The notes under the pieces are model-generated. The model was given only the letters and a program-made list of their open reading frames with translations. It was not told where the DNA came from and ran no database searches. Positions 1 to 7,402 of a stretch of 64,000 nucleotides of DNA are shown piece after piece. The position numbers were made by a program, and so were the translations under genes. The stretch spans positions 1-64,000 of IMG/VR virus record IMGVR_UViG_3300027896_000002; one strand, 5' to 3'. Numbering within the stretch: the first letter of the stretch is position 1; each line of letters begins with the position of its first letter. This stretch comes from a virus.

Positions 1-441
1 AATGGGCTTCATCCAATGAACCTCAAAGTCCATGGGATGTTCAATGGGCTTCATCCAATGAACCTCAAAGTCCATGGGATGTTTAATGGGCTTCATCAGA
101 TGAACCTCAAAGTCCATGGGATGTTTAATGGGCTTCATCCAATGAACCTCAAAGTCCATGGGATGTTTAATGGGCTTCATCCAATGAACCTCAAAGTCCA
201 TGGGATGTTTAATGGGCTTCATCAGATGAACCTCAAAGTCCATGGGATGTTTAATGGGCTTCATCAGATGAACCTCAAAGTCCATGGGATGTTTAATGGG
301 CTTCATCAGATGAACCTCAAAGTCCATGGGATGTTCAATGGGCTTCATCAGATGAACCTCAAAGTCCATGGGATGTTCAATGGGCTTCATCAGATGAACC
401 TCAAAGTCCATGGGATGTTCAATGGGCTTCATCCAATGAAC
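1..441. repeat. 42-bp tandem repeat at the left edge
   Basis: Ten full 42-bp units begin at base 16 (ATGAACCTCAAAGTCC...), with a partial unit at each end; the array runs off the left edge. Units differ only at TTC/TTT and at CCA/CAG just before the next ATG, so they have been homogenised recently. Each unit contains the palindrome CCATGG and the dyad TTCAT...ATGAA. The array ends about 30 bp upstream of the large terminase gene, where packaging sites often lie, so a pac/cos-type recognition array is possible. An expanding minisatellite at which an assembly broke is the alternative. Confidence 0.95.
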
Positions 442-453
442 TGTTTAAATTAA
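16..453 (+). CDS. Possible repetitive peptide reading frame (doubtful)
   Basis: Because 42 is divisible by 3, one frame stays open through the array and encodes ten copies of the 14-residue unit MNLKVHGMFNGLH(P/Q), ending MNCLN. The frame is also open at the left edge, so it could be the end of a longer gene. TTC/TTT differences are synonymous, but CCA/CAG changes the residue. There is no convincing ribosome-binding site at base 16. It may be only a by-product of the DNA repeat. Confidence 0.2.
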   Translation: MNLKVHGMFNGLHPMNLKVHGMFNGLHQMNLKVHGMFNGLHPMNLKVHGMFNGLHPMNLKVHGMFNGLHQMNLKVHGMFNGLHQMNLKVHGMFNGLHQMNLKVHGMFNGLHQMNLKVHGMFNGLHQMNLKVHGMFNGLHPMNCLN

Positions 454-472
454 AAATAATGAAGGAGGGTTC

Positions 473-2008
473 TTGAAGGCAAAAGCTAAACGCCTTACTC
501 ATTTCACCTTAGCACCTTCACCAATCAATCGCCTATATACCCCTGTCAATGCATCTTTGTCTTCAAGTAATGATAACTCACCAATGATTCAAATGCCAGA
601 AGTCATGGAATTTTTGTTTGAGCCAGCTCGATACAAAGTGGCTTATGGAGGACGAGGAGGCGTAAAGTCTTGGAGCTTTGCTAGGGCGTTGTTGCTGCTT
701 GGCGCCCAGAACAAGTTGAGGATACTATGTGCTCGTGAGTTTCAAAACTCTATCAAGGATTCAGTTCATCAGTTGCTTCAAGACCAGATCACCTTGATGA
801 GGCTCCATGATTATTATCAGGTGCTTCAGACAGAGATTAGAGGCATTACGGGCACAGAGATGATTTTCATGGGCCTTAAGAATAATGTCAATAAGGTAAA
901 GTCGACAGAAGGGATCGATATTTGTTGGGTTGAGGAGGCCGAGAAGATCAGTGAGAACTCTTGGCAGGTTTTAATTCCAACGATTCGTAAAGAAGGAAGC
1001 GAGATCTGGATAAGTTTCAACCCAATCAACGAGACCGATCCTACTTATAAGCGTTTTAAGACTAACCACCCTTCTGAGTTCACACCCAGTGGAAAAAGAT
1101 ATTGTTTTTTAATTGAAACGGGTTGGAAGGATAATCCGTGGCTGCCTGAAGAGTTGCAGATGGAAAAGGATTATTTGGCCAGGGTTGATAAGGACGCCTA
1201 TGACCACGTGTGGGGCGGGCAGGTTCAACGGAAGTCTAACTCTCAGGTGATGCATGATAAGTGTATCCTTGACGCATTCGTCCCAGACTTGACGCTGTGC
1301 GAGTGTGGCCACCGGGTTGATAAGCACAACCTACCATCTGGGCAAGAGATTCCTTGCCAGGTATGCGGGTGTAAAGAGTTTAAGGAAGTTTGGAATGGTC
1401 CTTACTATGGGGCAGATTGGGGCTTTTCATCTGACCCGGTTGTTTTAATTAAGGATTGGATTTGTGGGAGAAAGCTTTATGTTGAAGAAGAGTTTTGGAA
1501 GGTGGGAGTGGAGCTTGATCAATTGCCTACGGCCTTTGACACCATCTCAGGAGCCAAAGAGCATACTATTCGCGGAGATAGCTCTAGGCCAGAAACGATT
1601 TCCTACCTCAAGAACCATAAGGAAAACCCTTACCCGAAAATCATCGCGGCAGAAAGTTGGCCGGGTAGCGTAGAGGACGGGATCTCCTATCTTCGCTCCT
1701 TTGAGCAGATCGTCATTCACCCTAGATGTGTTCATACGGACGAGGAGTCACGCACCTATAAGCATAAGATTGATCAATTAACTGGGGACGTGCTGCCAGA
1801 CATCATCGACAAGAACAATCACTGTTGGGATTCAATCAGGTATTCAGTGCAGCCTCTGATTAGGCGGCGACAGATGCCAGGGTTGTTCTTCGTGAGCCGG
1901 GATGATAAGGGAAAAGTAAAGCATCCAGACGATCAGCATCAAGTCGTGCCTAAGAATATTGGCGGGTTGGTAGATGCCAGGGCAGAGGCGTGGTACAGGG
2001 GAGATTGA
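473..2008 (+). CDS. terL: Terminase large subunit
   Basis: ATPase-nuclease motor that pumps DNA into the prohead. The PBSX-like terminase layout is visible: Walker A GGRGGVKS (residues 59-66), Walker B IDICWVEEAE (148-157), and a C-terminal RNase H-like nuclease beginning around GADWGF (313-318). An unusual zinc-ribbon-like insert (CEC at 276-278 and CQVCGC at 295-300) lies between the two domains. At 511 residues it has typical length for the family. The start is TTG at 473, chosen because GGAGGG sits 4 bases upstream and no in-frame ATG precedes the conserved region. No small terminase gene is recognisable next to it; it may lie left of the window. Confidence 0.93.
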   Translation: MKAKAKRLTHFTLAPSPINRLYTPVNASLSSSNDNSPMIQMPEVMEFLFEPARYKVAYGGRGGVKSWSFARALLLLGAQNKLRILCAREFQNSIKDSVHQLLQDQITLMRLHDYYQVLQTEIRGITGTEMIFMGLKNNVNKVKSTEGIDICWVEEAEKISENSWQVLIPTIRKEGSEIWISFNPINETDPTYKRFKTNHPSEFTPSGKRYCFLIETGWKDNPWLPEELQMEKDYLARVDKDAYDHVWGGQVQRKSNSQVMHDKCILDAFVPDLTLCECGHRVDKHNLPSGQEIPCQVCGCKEFKEVWNGPYYGADWGFSSDPVVLIKDWICGRKLYVEEEFWKVGVELDQLPTAFDTISGAKEHTIRGDSSRPETISYLKNHKENPYPKIIAAESWPGSVEDGISYLRSFEQIVIHPRCVHTDEESRTYKHKIDQLTGDVLPDIIDKNNHCWDSIRYSVQPLIRRRQMPGLFFVSRDDKGKVKHPDDQHQVVPKNIGGLVDARAEAWYRGD

Positions 2009-2013
2009 GGTAT

Positions 2014-2193
2014 ATGGAAGACCAAGCAATGATACTAACGACGCACAAAGTTCTCTCTGATAAGGTTGTTGGTGAGATGAAGAAAAGGCTGGAGGCAATG
2101 GCAAGGGTCGGGATCTCGTTGAGAGTTGCCTTTAGGCAGATAGCCAAAGAATTTGGGTTAGAGATAAAATGGACAAAAACAATAAGCGAGTAA
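2014..2193 (+). CDS. Small hypothetical protein (59 aa)
   Basis: Begins 5 bases after terL with a GAGG motif before ATG 2014; a GTG at 1990 would overlap terL and is less likely. The product is a short basic helical protein (KRLEAMARVGISLRVAFRQI) with no motif I recognise. Its place in the packaging operon would suit a packaging accessory factor, but nothing in the sequence proves that. Confidence 0.6.
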   Translation: MEDQAMILTTHKVLSDKVVGEMKKRLEAMARVGISLRVAFRQIAKEFGLEIKWTKTISE

Positions 2194-2206
2194 GGAGGAT
2201 GATCTT

Positions 2207-2446
2207 ATGACACAGTTAAATAAAGATGGGTTGAAGGTCAAGTTTGCGAAAGATTTGATTGAGGATATTGTTCTTATGGACTCTCAAGTTAAGGCATTCT
2301 CTGATGAGCTGAAGCTTGAAAAGGGCTACAGAGCAGATTTAATCTTTGTGACGAACTATGAAAATGCCCTGGGAGCTGTCGCCACGATATTGGGAAATGA
2401 AAAGTCAAGGCTTGAAGCCATAGCCGTGGTACTGCACACCAAGTAA
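2207..2446 (+). CDS. Small hypothetical protein (79 aa)
   Basis: Strong AAGGAGGATG ribosome site before ATG 2207. The predicted protein is acidic in its first half and helical, with no membrane segment and no family I recognise. It is tightly packed within the terminase-portal operon. Confidence 0.65.
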   Translation: MTQLNKDGLKVKFAKDLIEDIVLMDSQVKAFSDELKLEKGYRADLIFVTNYENALGAVATILGNEKSRLEAIAVVLHTK

Positions 2447-2472
2447 TTGCATCGATTGAGTGAGGTTAAAAA

Positions 2473-2703
2473 ATGGGCAAAGACAGCAGACGGATGAGGA
2501 AGGAGCTTAGACGATTTACCAAGGACAAGGTGGATGACCTGAATCCTAGGGACGTTGTCCTGGCCTTCATCGATGAGGCCATGCAGCGACCCTTGCTGCA
2601 AAGGGTTAAGCTGGGGTTTGGATTGATCACGAGGTGGCAGAAGCTTCTGCCGGTTCAATTGAGAGAGGACAAGCGAAGCAATGAAGAGAGAACACTTCAA
2701 TAG
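2473..2703 (+). CDS. Small basic hypothetical protein (76 aa)
   Basis: Highly charged N-terminus (GKDSRRMRKELRRFTKDK) followed by a helical segment; no family recognised. Its end overlaps the start of the following ATP-grasp gene by 23 bases, which suggests translational coupling. Confidence 0.6.
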   Translation: MGKDSRRMRKELRRFTKDKVDDLNPRDVVLAFIDEAMQRPLLQRVKLGFGLITRWQKLLPVQLREDKRSNEERTLQ

Positions 2704-4147
2704 GCTTATTAATCTTTCTAGAGATGCTTGGCTCGTTCAACAGTCGACCAAGCAAGATCTCACTGGCAAGAGCATTGGCTTCGTTGATACTAACCTGGGT
2801 CTTGACCACGCGTTAGCTTGCGTTGGGTCTGGGTTTAAGGTTATTTATTATATAGCCAGTGGCGGAGCATATCCCTACCTGAAAGACGAGAGGTCCGGGG
2901 ATGGATTTCCGGGGATCAATAAGGTGGAGTGTCTGACGGACGCTGTGGCTTGCGACGTCGTGGCCTTTATGGATTGCTACTTTGGTCGGGACGCTGATGA
3001 CTTGCGAAAGGCTGGCAGAGATGTCTATGGGCCGTCTCAATGGTGGACTGAAGTTGAGAATGATAGGCGTAAGGGATGGCTCCGGCTTGAGGAGATGGGT
3101 GTCGGCGTGCCGGACGGGGTGATCGTCAAGGGGTTAAAAGAGCTTTTGAGGTATATTAGAGATAATCAGGGAGAAGGCAGAAAGGATATTTATTTTACTG
3201 AAACAAAGTCGGGGACATTGATTGCGGTAGCAGTTCCCAAGTATATTTATCCACCAGCACCTTACTATGTTCCTAAGTCCTATCAAGATTTAATCCAATT
3301 GACTGAAGTGAAAGACAACCCCTCGGTAAAGGTCTTCTATATCAAGACGTCTAAGTATCGTGGCTCTAAGGAAACTGGCGGTAGCGTGTTGAATTGGGTT
3401 GAGGCTTTAGTATCTGTTACTCAGGGGATGTTTGGCCCTTACCTGACTGATATGGAATTTTTAGTACAGAGCCAGTGTCCTGGAAAAGAGTTTGGGGTAG
3501 ATGCCTATGTTAATGGCAAAATGATTCTACGCCCTTACCTTTTTACGACTGAAGAGAAAGGCTCGGGCACCGTGGGCAAGTGGGTAGAGTCCGGGCCGTT
3601 GGATGATTTGCTCTTTAAGAAGGTCTTGCCGTCGTTGATAAAGACAGACTATCGGGGGATGATTTGCTTTGAATTTTTCATCGACGATAAAGGTCGGCTC
3701 AGGGTGCATGACCCTTGCACTAGAAATAGTTATCCTTGTTCGGCTATCCAAGCTCATAGGATTAAGAATTATCCGGAGGTCATTTGTGCCGTGGCCGCTG
3801 GAAAGAATATTCAAATTGAGGTTGATGAAGGTTATGAAGCACAGGTTGGCCTTTATACCGATGAGAAGGACACGTGGCGGCCTATCAGGTTTCCTGAAGA
3901 GATCAGAGAGAGCGTAGGGTTCAGGAGGGTCGTGATCCGAGATAAGGAATACTACTACTGCCCTGGGGATTTTGTCGTGGCCACGGCCATGGGTTCAGGC
4001 CCGACGGCGGAGACGGCAATCGATAAGGCCAACGAGGTCGTAAAGCAGATCGAGTGCTCCAACAGCGCATATCCGGGAGGGTTCAAAGAAGACGTGCTCA
4101 AGAAGATTGAGACGTTGAACTCCTGGCCAACGGACCTAAAGTTTTGA
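2681..4147 (+). CDS. ATP-grasp enzyme resembling phosphoribosylamine-glycine ligase (PurD)
   Basis: A 488-residue protein with PurD-like order. There is an N-terminal Rossmann-like segment (FVDTNLGLDHALACVGSG). A GPS...VENDR...RKGWLRLEEMGVGVPD stretch resembles the start of the PurD ATP-grasp domain. The metal-binding end (EFFIDDKGRLRVHDP...RNSYPC) and the C-terminal GSGPTAETAIDKANE strand resemble those of PurD. ATP-grasp enzymes join a carboxylate to an amine or thiol through an acyl-phosphate. The substrate cannot be read from sequence. A purine-pathway enzyme is unlikely to sit between terminase and portal without partners, so a repurposed ligase acting on protein, nucleotide or DNA is plausible. 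Confidence 0.65.
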   Translation: MKREHFNRLINLSRDAWLVQQSTKQDLTGKSIGFVDTNLGLDHALACVGSGFKVIYYIASGGAYPYLKDERSGDGFPGINKVECLTDAVACDVVAFMDCYFGRDADDLRKAGRDVYGPSQWWTEVENDRRKGWLRLEEMGVGVPDGVIVKGLKELLRYIRDNQGEGRKDIYFTETKSGTLIAVAVPKYIYPPAPYYVPKSYQDLIQLTEVKDNPSVKVFYIKTSKYRGSKETGGSVLNWVEALVSVTQGMFGPYLTDMEFLVQSQCPGKEFGVDAYVNGKMILRPYLFTTEEKGSGTVGKWVESGPLDDLLFKKVLPSLIKTDYRGMICFEFFIDDKGRLRVHDPCTRNSYPCSAIQAHRIKNYPEVICAVAAGKNIQIEVDEGYEAQVGLYTDEKDTWRPIRFPEEIRESVGFRRVVIRDKEYYYCPGDFVVATAMGSGPTAETAIDKANEVVKQIECSNSAYPGGFKEDVLKKIETLNSWPTDLKF

Positions 4148-4161
4148 TGAGGAGAAAATAA

Positions 4162-4368
4162 ATGGGAGTCGTTGTTAATATGCCTCTTGAGGAGATGCCG
4201 AAGGGAAACATGATACTTGACAAGCTCACGAAAGATGCTTTGGAGAAGATGAAGTTTTGGATGAGGATAGAGGAGTTTGACAAAAGGCTTGCAGCAGCTC
4301 AAGTGCAGAAGTTTGTTGATGAGTTTAACCAGGAGATGTGTAAGGTCGTTCGTCGGAGGATGAGATGA
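4162..4368 (+). CDS. Small hypothetical protein (68 aa)
   Basis: A short charged helical protein (GVVVNMPLEEMPKGNMILDK...) preceded by GAGGAGAAAATAA. It overlaps the next gene by 4 bases (ATGA), so the two are probably translationally coupled. No recognised domain. Confidence 0.6.
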   Translation: MGVVVNMPLEEMPKGNMILDKLTKDALEKMKFWMRIEEFDKRLAAAQVQKFVDEFNQEMCKVVRRRMR

Positions 4369-4706
4369 GAGACAAGCTTAGTGTCATTTGGACGTTGATT
4401 GGAATTGTGGTGATTGTAGGTGGATTTTTTGCTTATCTTGAAACCCATTACGCTCACGCCTCCAGCATTGCCGCACAGTTTGAGGCGCTTCAAAAACAGA
4501 CCGATAAGATCAATGACAAGGTTGATTTGGGCGTCTCTATCCAAGAGCGAGACTACTTGCAGAGACAGATTGACGACTTAAAGAAGAAGTGGGAGAACAA
4601 GAAGATGACCGATGAGGCCAAAGAGTTGCTCAAGGGTTATGAGGAAAGACTGAAGCAGAAGCAAGAAGAGATCGGTGACTTGAAAGCGAAGATGAAGCAG
4701 AAGTAA
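4365..4706 (+). CDS. Membrane-anchored coiled-coil protein (113 aa)
   Basis: One N-terminal transmembrane helix (about residues 8-25, WTLIGIVVIVGGFFAYL) followed by a long charged coiled coil (about 40-113) rich in K, E and Q. The shape resembles inner-membrane spanins or phage membrane scaffolds, but the position between terminase and portal does not point to lysis. Function unknown. Confidence 0.65.
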   Translation: MRDKLSVIWTLIGIVVIVGGFFAYLETHYAHASSIAAQFEALQKQTDKINDKVDLGVSIQERDYLQRQIDDLKKKWENKKMTDEAKELLKGYEERLKQKQEEIGDLKAKMKQK

Positions 4707-4726
4707 AAATAGGAGTGTGACTTTAG

Positions 4727-5086
4727 ATGAGATTCATCTTTACTGATAAAGACCAATATTTCAAAGATGAGTACCAAGAAGCTTGGCTATCTGAAGAGAC
4801 AGGTTGGTGGACCCTGGCGGGTGAGATCTATGTCTGGACTCCAGGTCAAGAGCGATTGAAACAAATTGGGGTGGCGGTGCATGAGGCTTTTGAGTGGTTC
4901 ATCATGGTTCGGGTTCTTAAGGGCTTAAGGAAGAGGCATCGCGTCCTTTTTAAATTTTTTTCAGACGCCAGTCACAACATCGCTAATGTTCTGGAGTTCG
5001 TGGTGAGCTCAGGCAGGGCAGATCAGTACTGGGGAAAGCAGGATTGGTATGGTGGAAAAGATCAAGGCATGGCTCAAAGAAAATAA
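4727..5086 (+). CDS. HExxE-motif protein, possible metal-binding domain (119 aa)
   Basis: Contains VHEAFEW (51-57) and, about 25 residues later, SHNIANVLEFV (82-92). The same spacing and residues recur in the large protease fusion (VHEFTER...AHEIANIAEEGV, around 11.6-11.7 kb), so the two are probably paralogous domains within this genome. HExxE plus a downstream His resembles zinc metallopeptidase-like domains of phage polyvalent proteins; activity is inference. Ribosome site AGGAGTG upstream. Confidence 0.6.
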   Translation: MRFIFTDKDQYFKDEYQEAWLSEETGWWTLAGEIYVWTPGQERLKQIGVAVHEAFEWFIMVRVLKGLRKRHRVLFKFFSDASHNIANVLEFVVSSGRADQYWGKQDWYGGKDQGMAQRK

Positions 5087-5228
5087 TCTGGATGAGAGAG
5101 ATGTTGTCATTGGCATAGGGTTGCTGATGATTGGCATAGGGTGTGGATTAATATATCTTCCAGTGGCCTTTATCGTGGTGGGGGTTGGGTTGTTTGGGCT
5201 AGGCACTGGGATGATAAAGATAAAGTGA
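5049..5228 (+). CDS. Small glycine-rich two-helix membrane protein (59 aa)
   Basis: ATG 5049 overlaps the end of the preceding gene. After a short charged head (VEKIKAWLKENNLDERD) come two hydrophobic helices (about 19-37 and 38-54) rich in Gly, ending KIK. Size and topology are holin-like, but it lies in the head operon immediately before the portal, so a role in procapsid assembly at the membrane is equally possible. Confidence 0.6.
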   Translation: MVEKIKAWLKENNLDERDVVIGIGLLMIGIGCGLIYLPVAFIVVGVGLFGLGTGMIKIK

Positions 5229-5238
5229 GGAGAGAATT

Positions 5239-7392
5239 ATGGGATTCTTCGAGTCACTCCAGCAGAACAAGCAGCAGAAGCCAGAGGGGCCACGGACACC
5301 AATCGTTAGCTCCTTTTACACTGCCCCGCAAGCTATCGCGGCTGAGAAGCCCTACTACGCCTTAGTTCAGGCTTATAAGTCCTGGGTTTATACCTGTATT
5401 GACAAGATAGCTAAGGCGGTAGCCATGATCCCGCTGAACCTTTATATCTATCGAAAGGTAAAGTCTGGAACAAAGGTGGTGGACCTTCAGTGGCGAAGTG
5501 AGTACAAATCTATAAAGACTAAAGGGAGGAAGGAGTATTTTCTCAAGCAGATTGGGGTGAAGAAAGAGCAAGTGCTTGACCATCCCTTTCTTTCCCTGAT
5601 TAGCCGTCCCAATCCCTTGATGACTAGATTCATGCTCTGGTATGAGACGATGGTCAGGCTTGAGTTAGGAGGGATGTGTGGATGGCTCCAGATCAAGAAT
5701 GTTTTAAACACCCCCTCAGAGATTTGGCCACTGCCCTTGACTCAATTTGCTAACCTGAGGCCAAAGGTCAGCCCATCGCTTCGGCTTGAGTATTGGGATT
5801 ATCAAGACGGTGACGTGAGGCAGAGGTTTAGGCCAGATGAAATCCTCTTATACAAATACCCACACCCGGCTTCACCTTTCCAAGCCATGTCGCCGTTGAT
5901 GGCACAGACCTACCCCTATGACATTGACCTTTTTCTGATGCAGCAGCAGCGGGCCTTGTTTAAGAACATGGGGATCCCAGGCATTACCCTTGAGACGGAT
6001 GCCGAACTTAGTCCTGATCAAGTTAAAGAGATCAGGGAGCAGTTGTTGTTTGAGTTTGGCAACGCTATGGCTGCAGGCCTCCCGATGATTTTGCATTCGG
6101 GCCTTAAGCAGGGGCAGAAGGCCATGATGAGCAGTAGCCGTGAGGCCATGCTCAACGAGGTGCAGCAGTTCGTCCGAGAAAAATTGATCACGGCCTTTGA
6201 CCTTTCGCCCTCAAAGATTGGGCTTCATGAAAAAGACAATCGGGCAACGGCCGAGGTGGCGGACTGGACGTTTATCAAGGAGTGCTTAAACCCAAAGTGC
6301 ATGCTGATGGAAGAGGTGATCGAGACGTTTGCCCTCCCCCAGTATGACGATGGCCTCACATGCGATTTTGACCTTCCTGATTATCCTGATAATGAATTCA
6401 ATCTCAAGGAGAGGGAGGTAAATCTCAAGACGGGTTATCATTCAATCAACCAGGAGCTTGAGAAAGAAGGTGAGCCACCTGTTCCATGGGGCGAGAAGCC
6501 GTGGATGCCATTTAATTATGTACAATTAGGAGGGACCGTTGTGCCTCCAACTCTAGCAGATGGGGGAACAGACGAGGGCAAGGGAATCAAGTCTCTCAAG
6601 CTGATGAACCGAGCTTTTTGGACCGAGGAAAGGAAAGAACTCTACTGGAAACTTTTTGTCAGGACGGCAGATAACTATCAGCCCCTGATTGAGGGGCCGA
6701 TGAAGAAATATTTTAGCAGCCTTAAGGAAGAAGTTATCAACCGGCTCCACAAGGAAGGAAACAAGGCCCTGAATATTCAAGGCATAAACATTAATAAAAA
6801 GACCGAGGCCAAGAAGCTTGTCAAAAGAACCGAGCCAGCGGTCAGGCAGATAGTGGAAGACGCCGGTCAGCATCGCATGAAGGACCTGCTTGAGACCGTA
6901 AAGCTTCAGACGCAGTTTGAGTGGAATGCCAGGGTGACGGGATGGCTTGGCGATCGCCTGAAACAGTTTTCAGAGCAGGTGTCAGGGACTACCTTTGATG
7001 CGATTGAGAAGATATTAAAAGAAGGGTTTGCGGCGGAGGCCACCATCACCGAGATGGCGGAGACGTTGAGGCAGACGTTTGATTCTTGGGAAGAGTACAG
7101 GGCGGCCAACATCGCTCGCACCGAAACGATTTCTGCCATGAACGCTGGTGACATTGAGGGCGTCCGACAGTCAGGGCTTGAGGATGCTTTGCTTAAGTGC
7201 TGGCTGTCTTCACGGGACGCTGCCGTTCGGCCAACCCATCAGCAGGCAGATGAGGAATACGCTGACGGGATTCCGATGGATGAAGATTTTATCGTTGGCG
7301 CTGATTCGATGGATGCCCCTGGGGAAGGGACAGACCCAGCAGAGGTCTGTAACTGTAGGTGCACGCTCTATTATATAGAGGCAGGCGAGTAA
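5239..7392 (+). CDS. Portal protein fused to a MuF-type minor head protein
   Basis: The first 450 or so residues match the HK97-type portal family (AYKSWVYTCIDKIAKAVAMI near residue 50; DNRATAEVADWTF in the later core), which forms the dodecameric DNA channel. The last 120 residues carry a phage Mu F / SPP1 gp7-type head morphogenesis domain: ARTETISAMNAGD, the W.SS.D..VRPTH core and a terminal CNCRC. These are normally separate adjacent genes; here they form one 717-residue polypeptide, so 12 MuF copies per capsid would be fixed to the portal. GAGGAG precedes the ATG. Confidence 0.9.
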   Translation: MGFFESLQQNKQQKPEGPRTPIVSSFYTAPQAIAAEKPYYALVQAYKSWVYTCIDKIAKAVAMIPLNLYIYRKVKSGTKVVDLQWRSEYKSIKTKGRKEYFLKQIGVKKEQVLDHPFLSLISRPNPLMTRFMLWYETMVRLELGGMCGWLQIKNVLNTPSEIWPLPLTQFANLRPKVSPSLRLEYWDYQDGDVRQRFRPDEILLYKYPHPASPFQAMSPLMAQTYPYDIDLFLMQQQRALFKNMGIPGITLETDAELSPDQVKEIREQLLFEFGNAMAAGLPMILHSGLKQGQKAMMSSSREAMLNEVQQFVREKLITAFDLSPSKIGLHEKDNRATAEVADWTFIKECLNPKCMLMEEVIETFALPQYDDGLTCDFDLPDYPDNEFNLKEREVNLKTGYHSINQELEKEGEPPVPWGEKPWMPFNYVQLGGTVVPPTLADGGTDEGKGIKSLKLMNRAFWTEERKELYWKLFVRTADNYQPLIEGPMKKYFSSLKEEVINRLHKEGNKALNIQGININKKTEAKKLVKRTEPAVRQIVEDAGQHRMKDLLETVKLQTQFEWNARVTGWLGDRLKQFSEQVSGTTFDAIEKILKEGFAAEATITEMAETLRQTFDSWEEYRAANIARTETISAMNAGDIEGVRQSGLEDALLKCWLSSRDAAVRPTHQQADEEYADGIPMDEDFIVGADSMDAPGEGTDPAEVCNCRCTLYYIEAGE

Positions 7393-7402
7393 GAGGTAAA
7401 CT

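Noticed and set aside
1-441. CTGATGA on the minus strand inside the 42-bp repeats, as possible hammerheads
   Set aside because: No GAAA at the right distance and no stem II or III can form; the match comes from the palindromic TTCATC/GATGAA only.
1-441. CRISPR array
   Set aside because: Units are contiguous with no unique spacers and no cas genes are near.
2295-2330. CTGATGA...GAAAA on the plus strand in a small gene, as a hammerhead
   Set aside because: Stem II is only 3 bp, stem III and the cleavage triplet cannot be formed, and the segment is coding.
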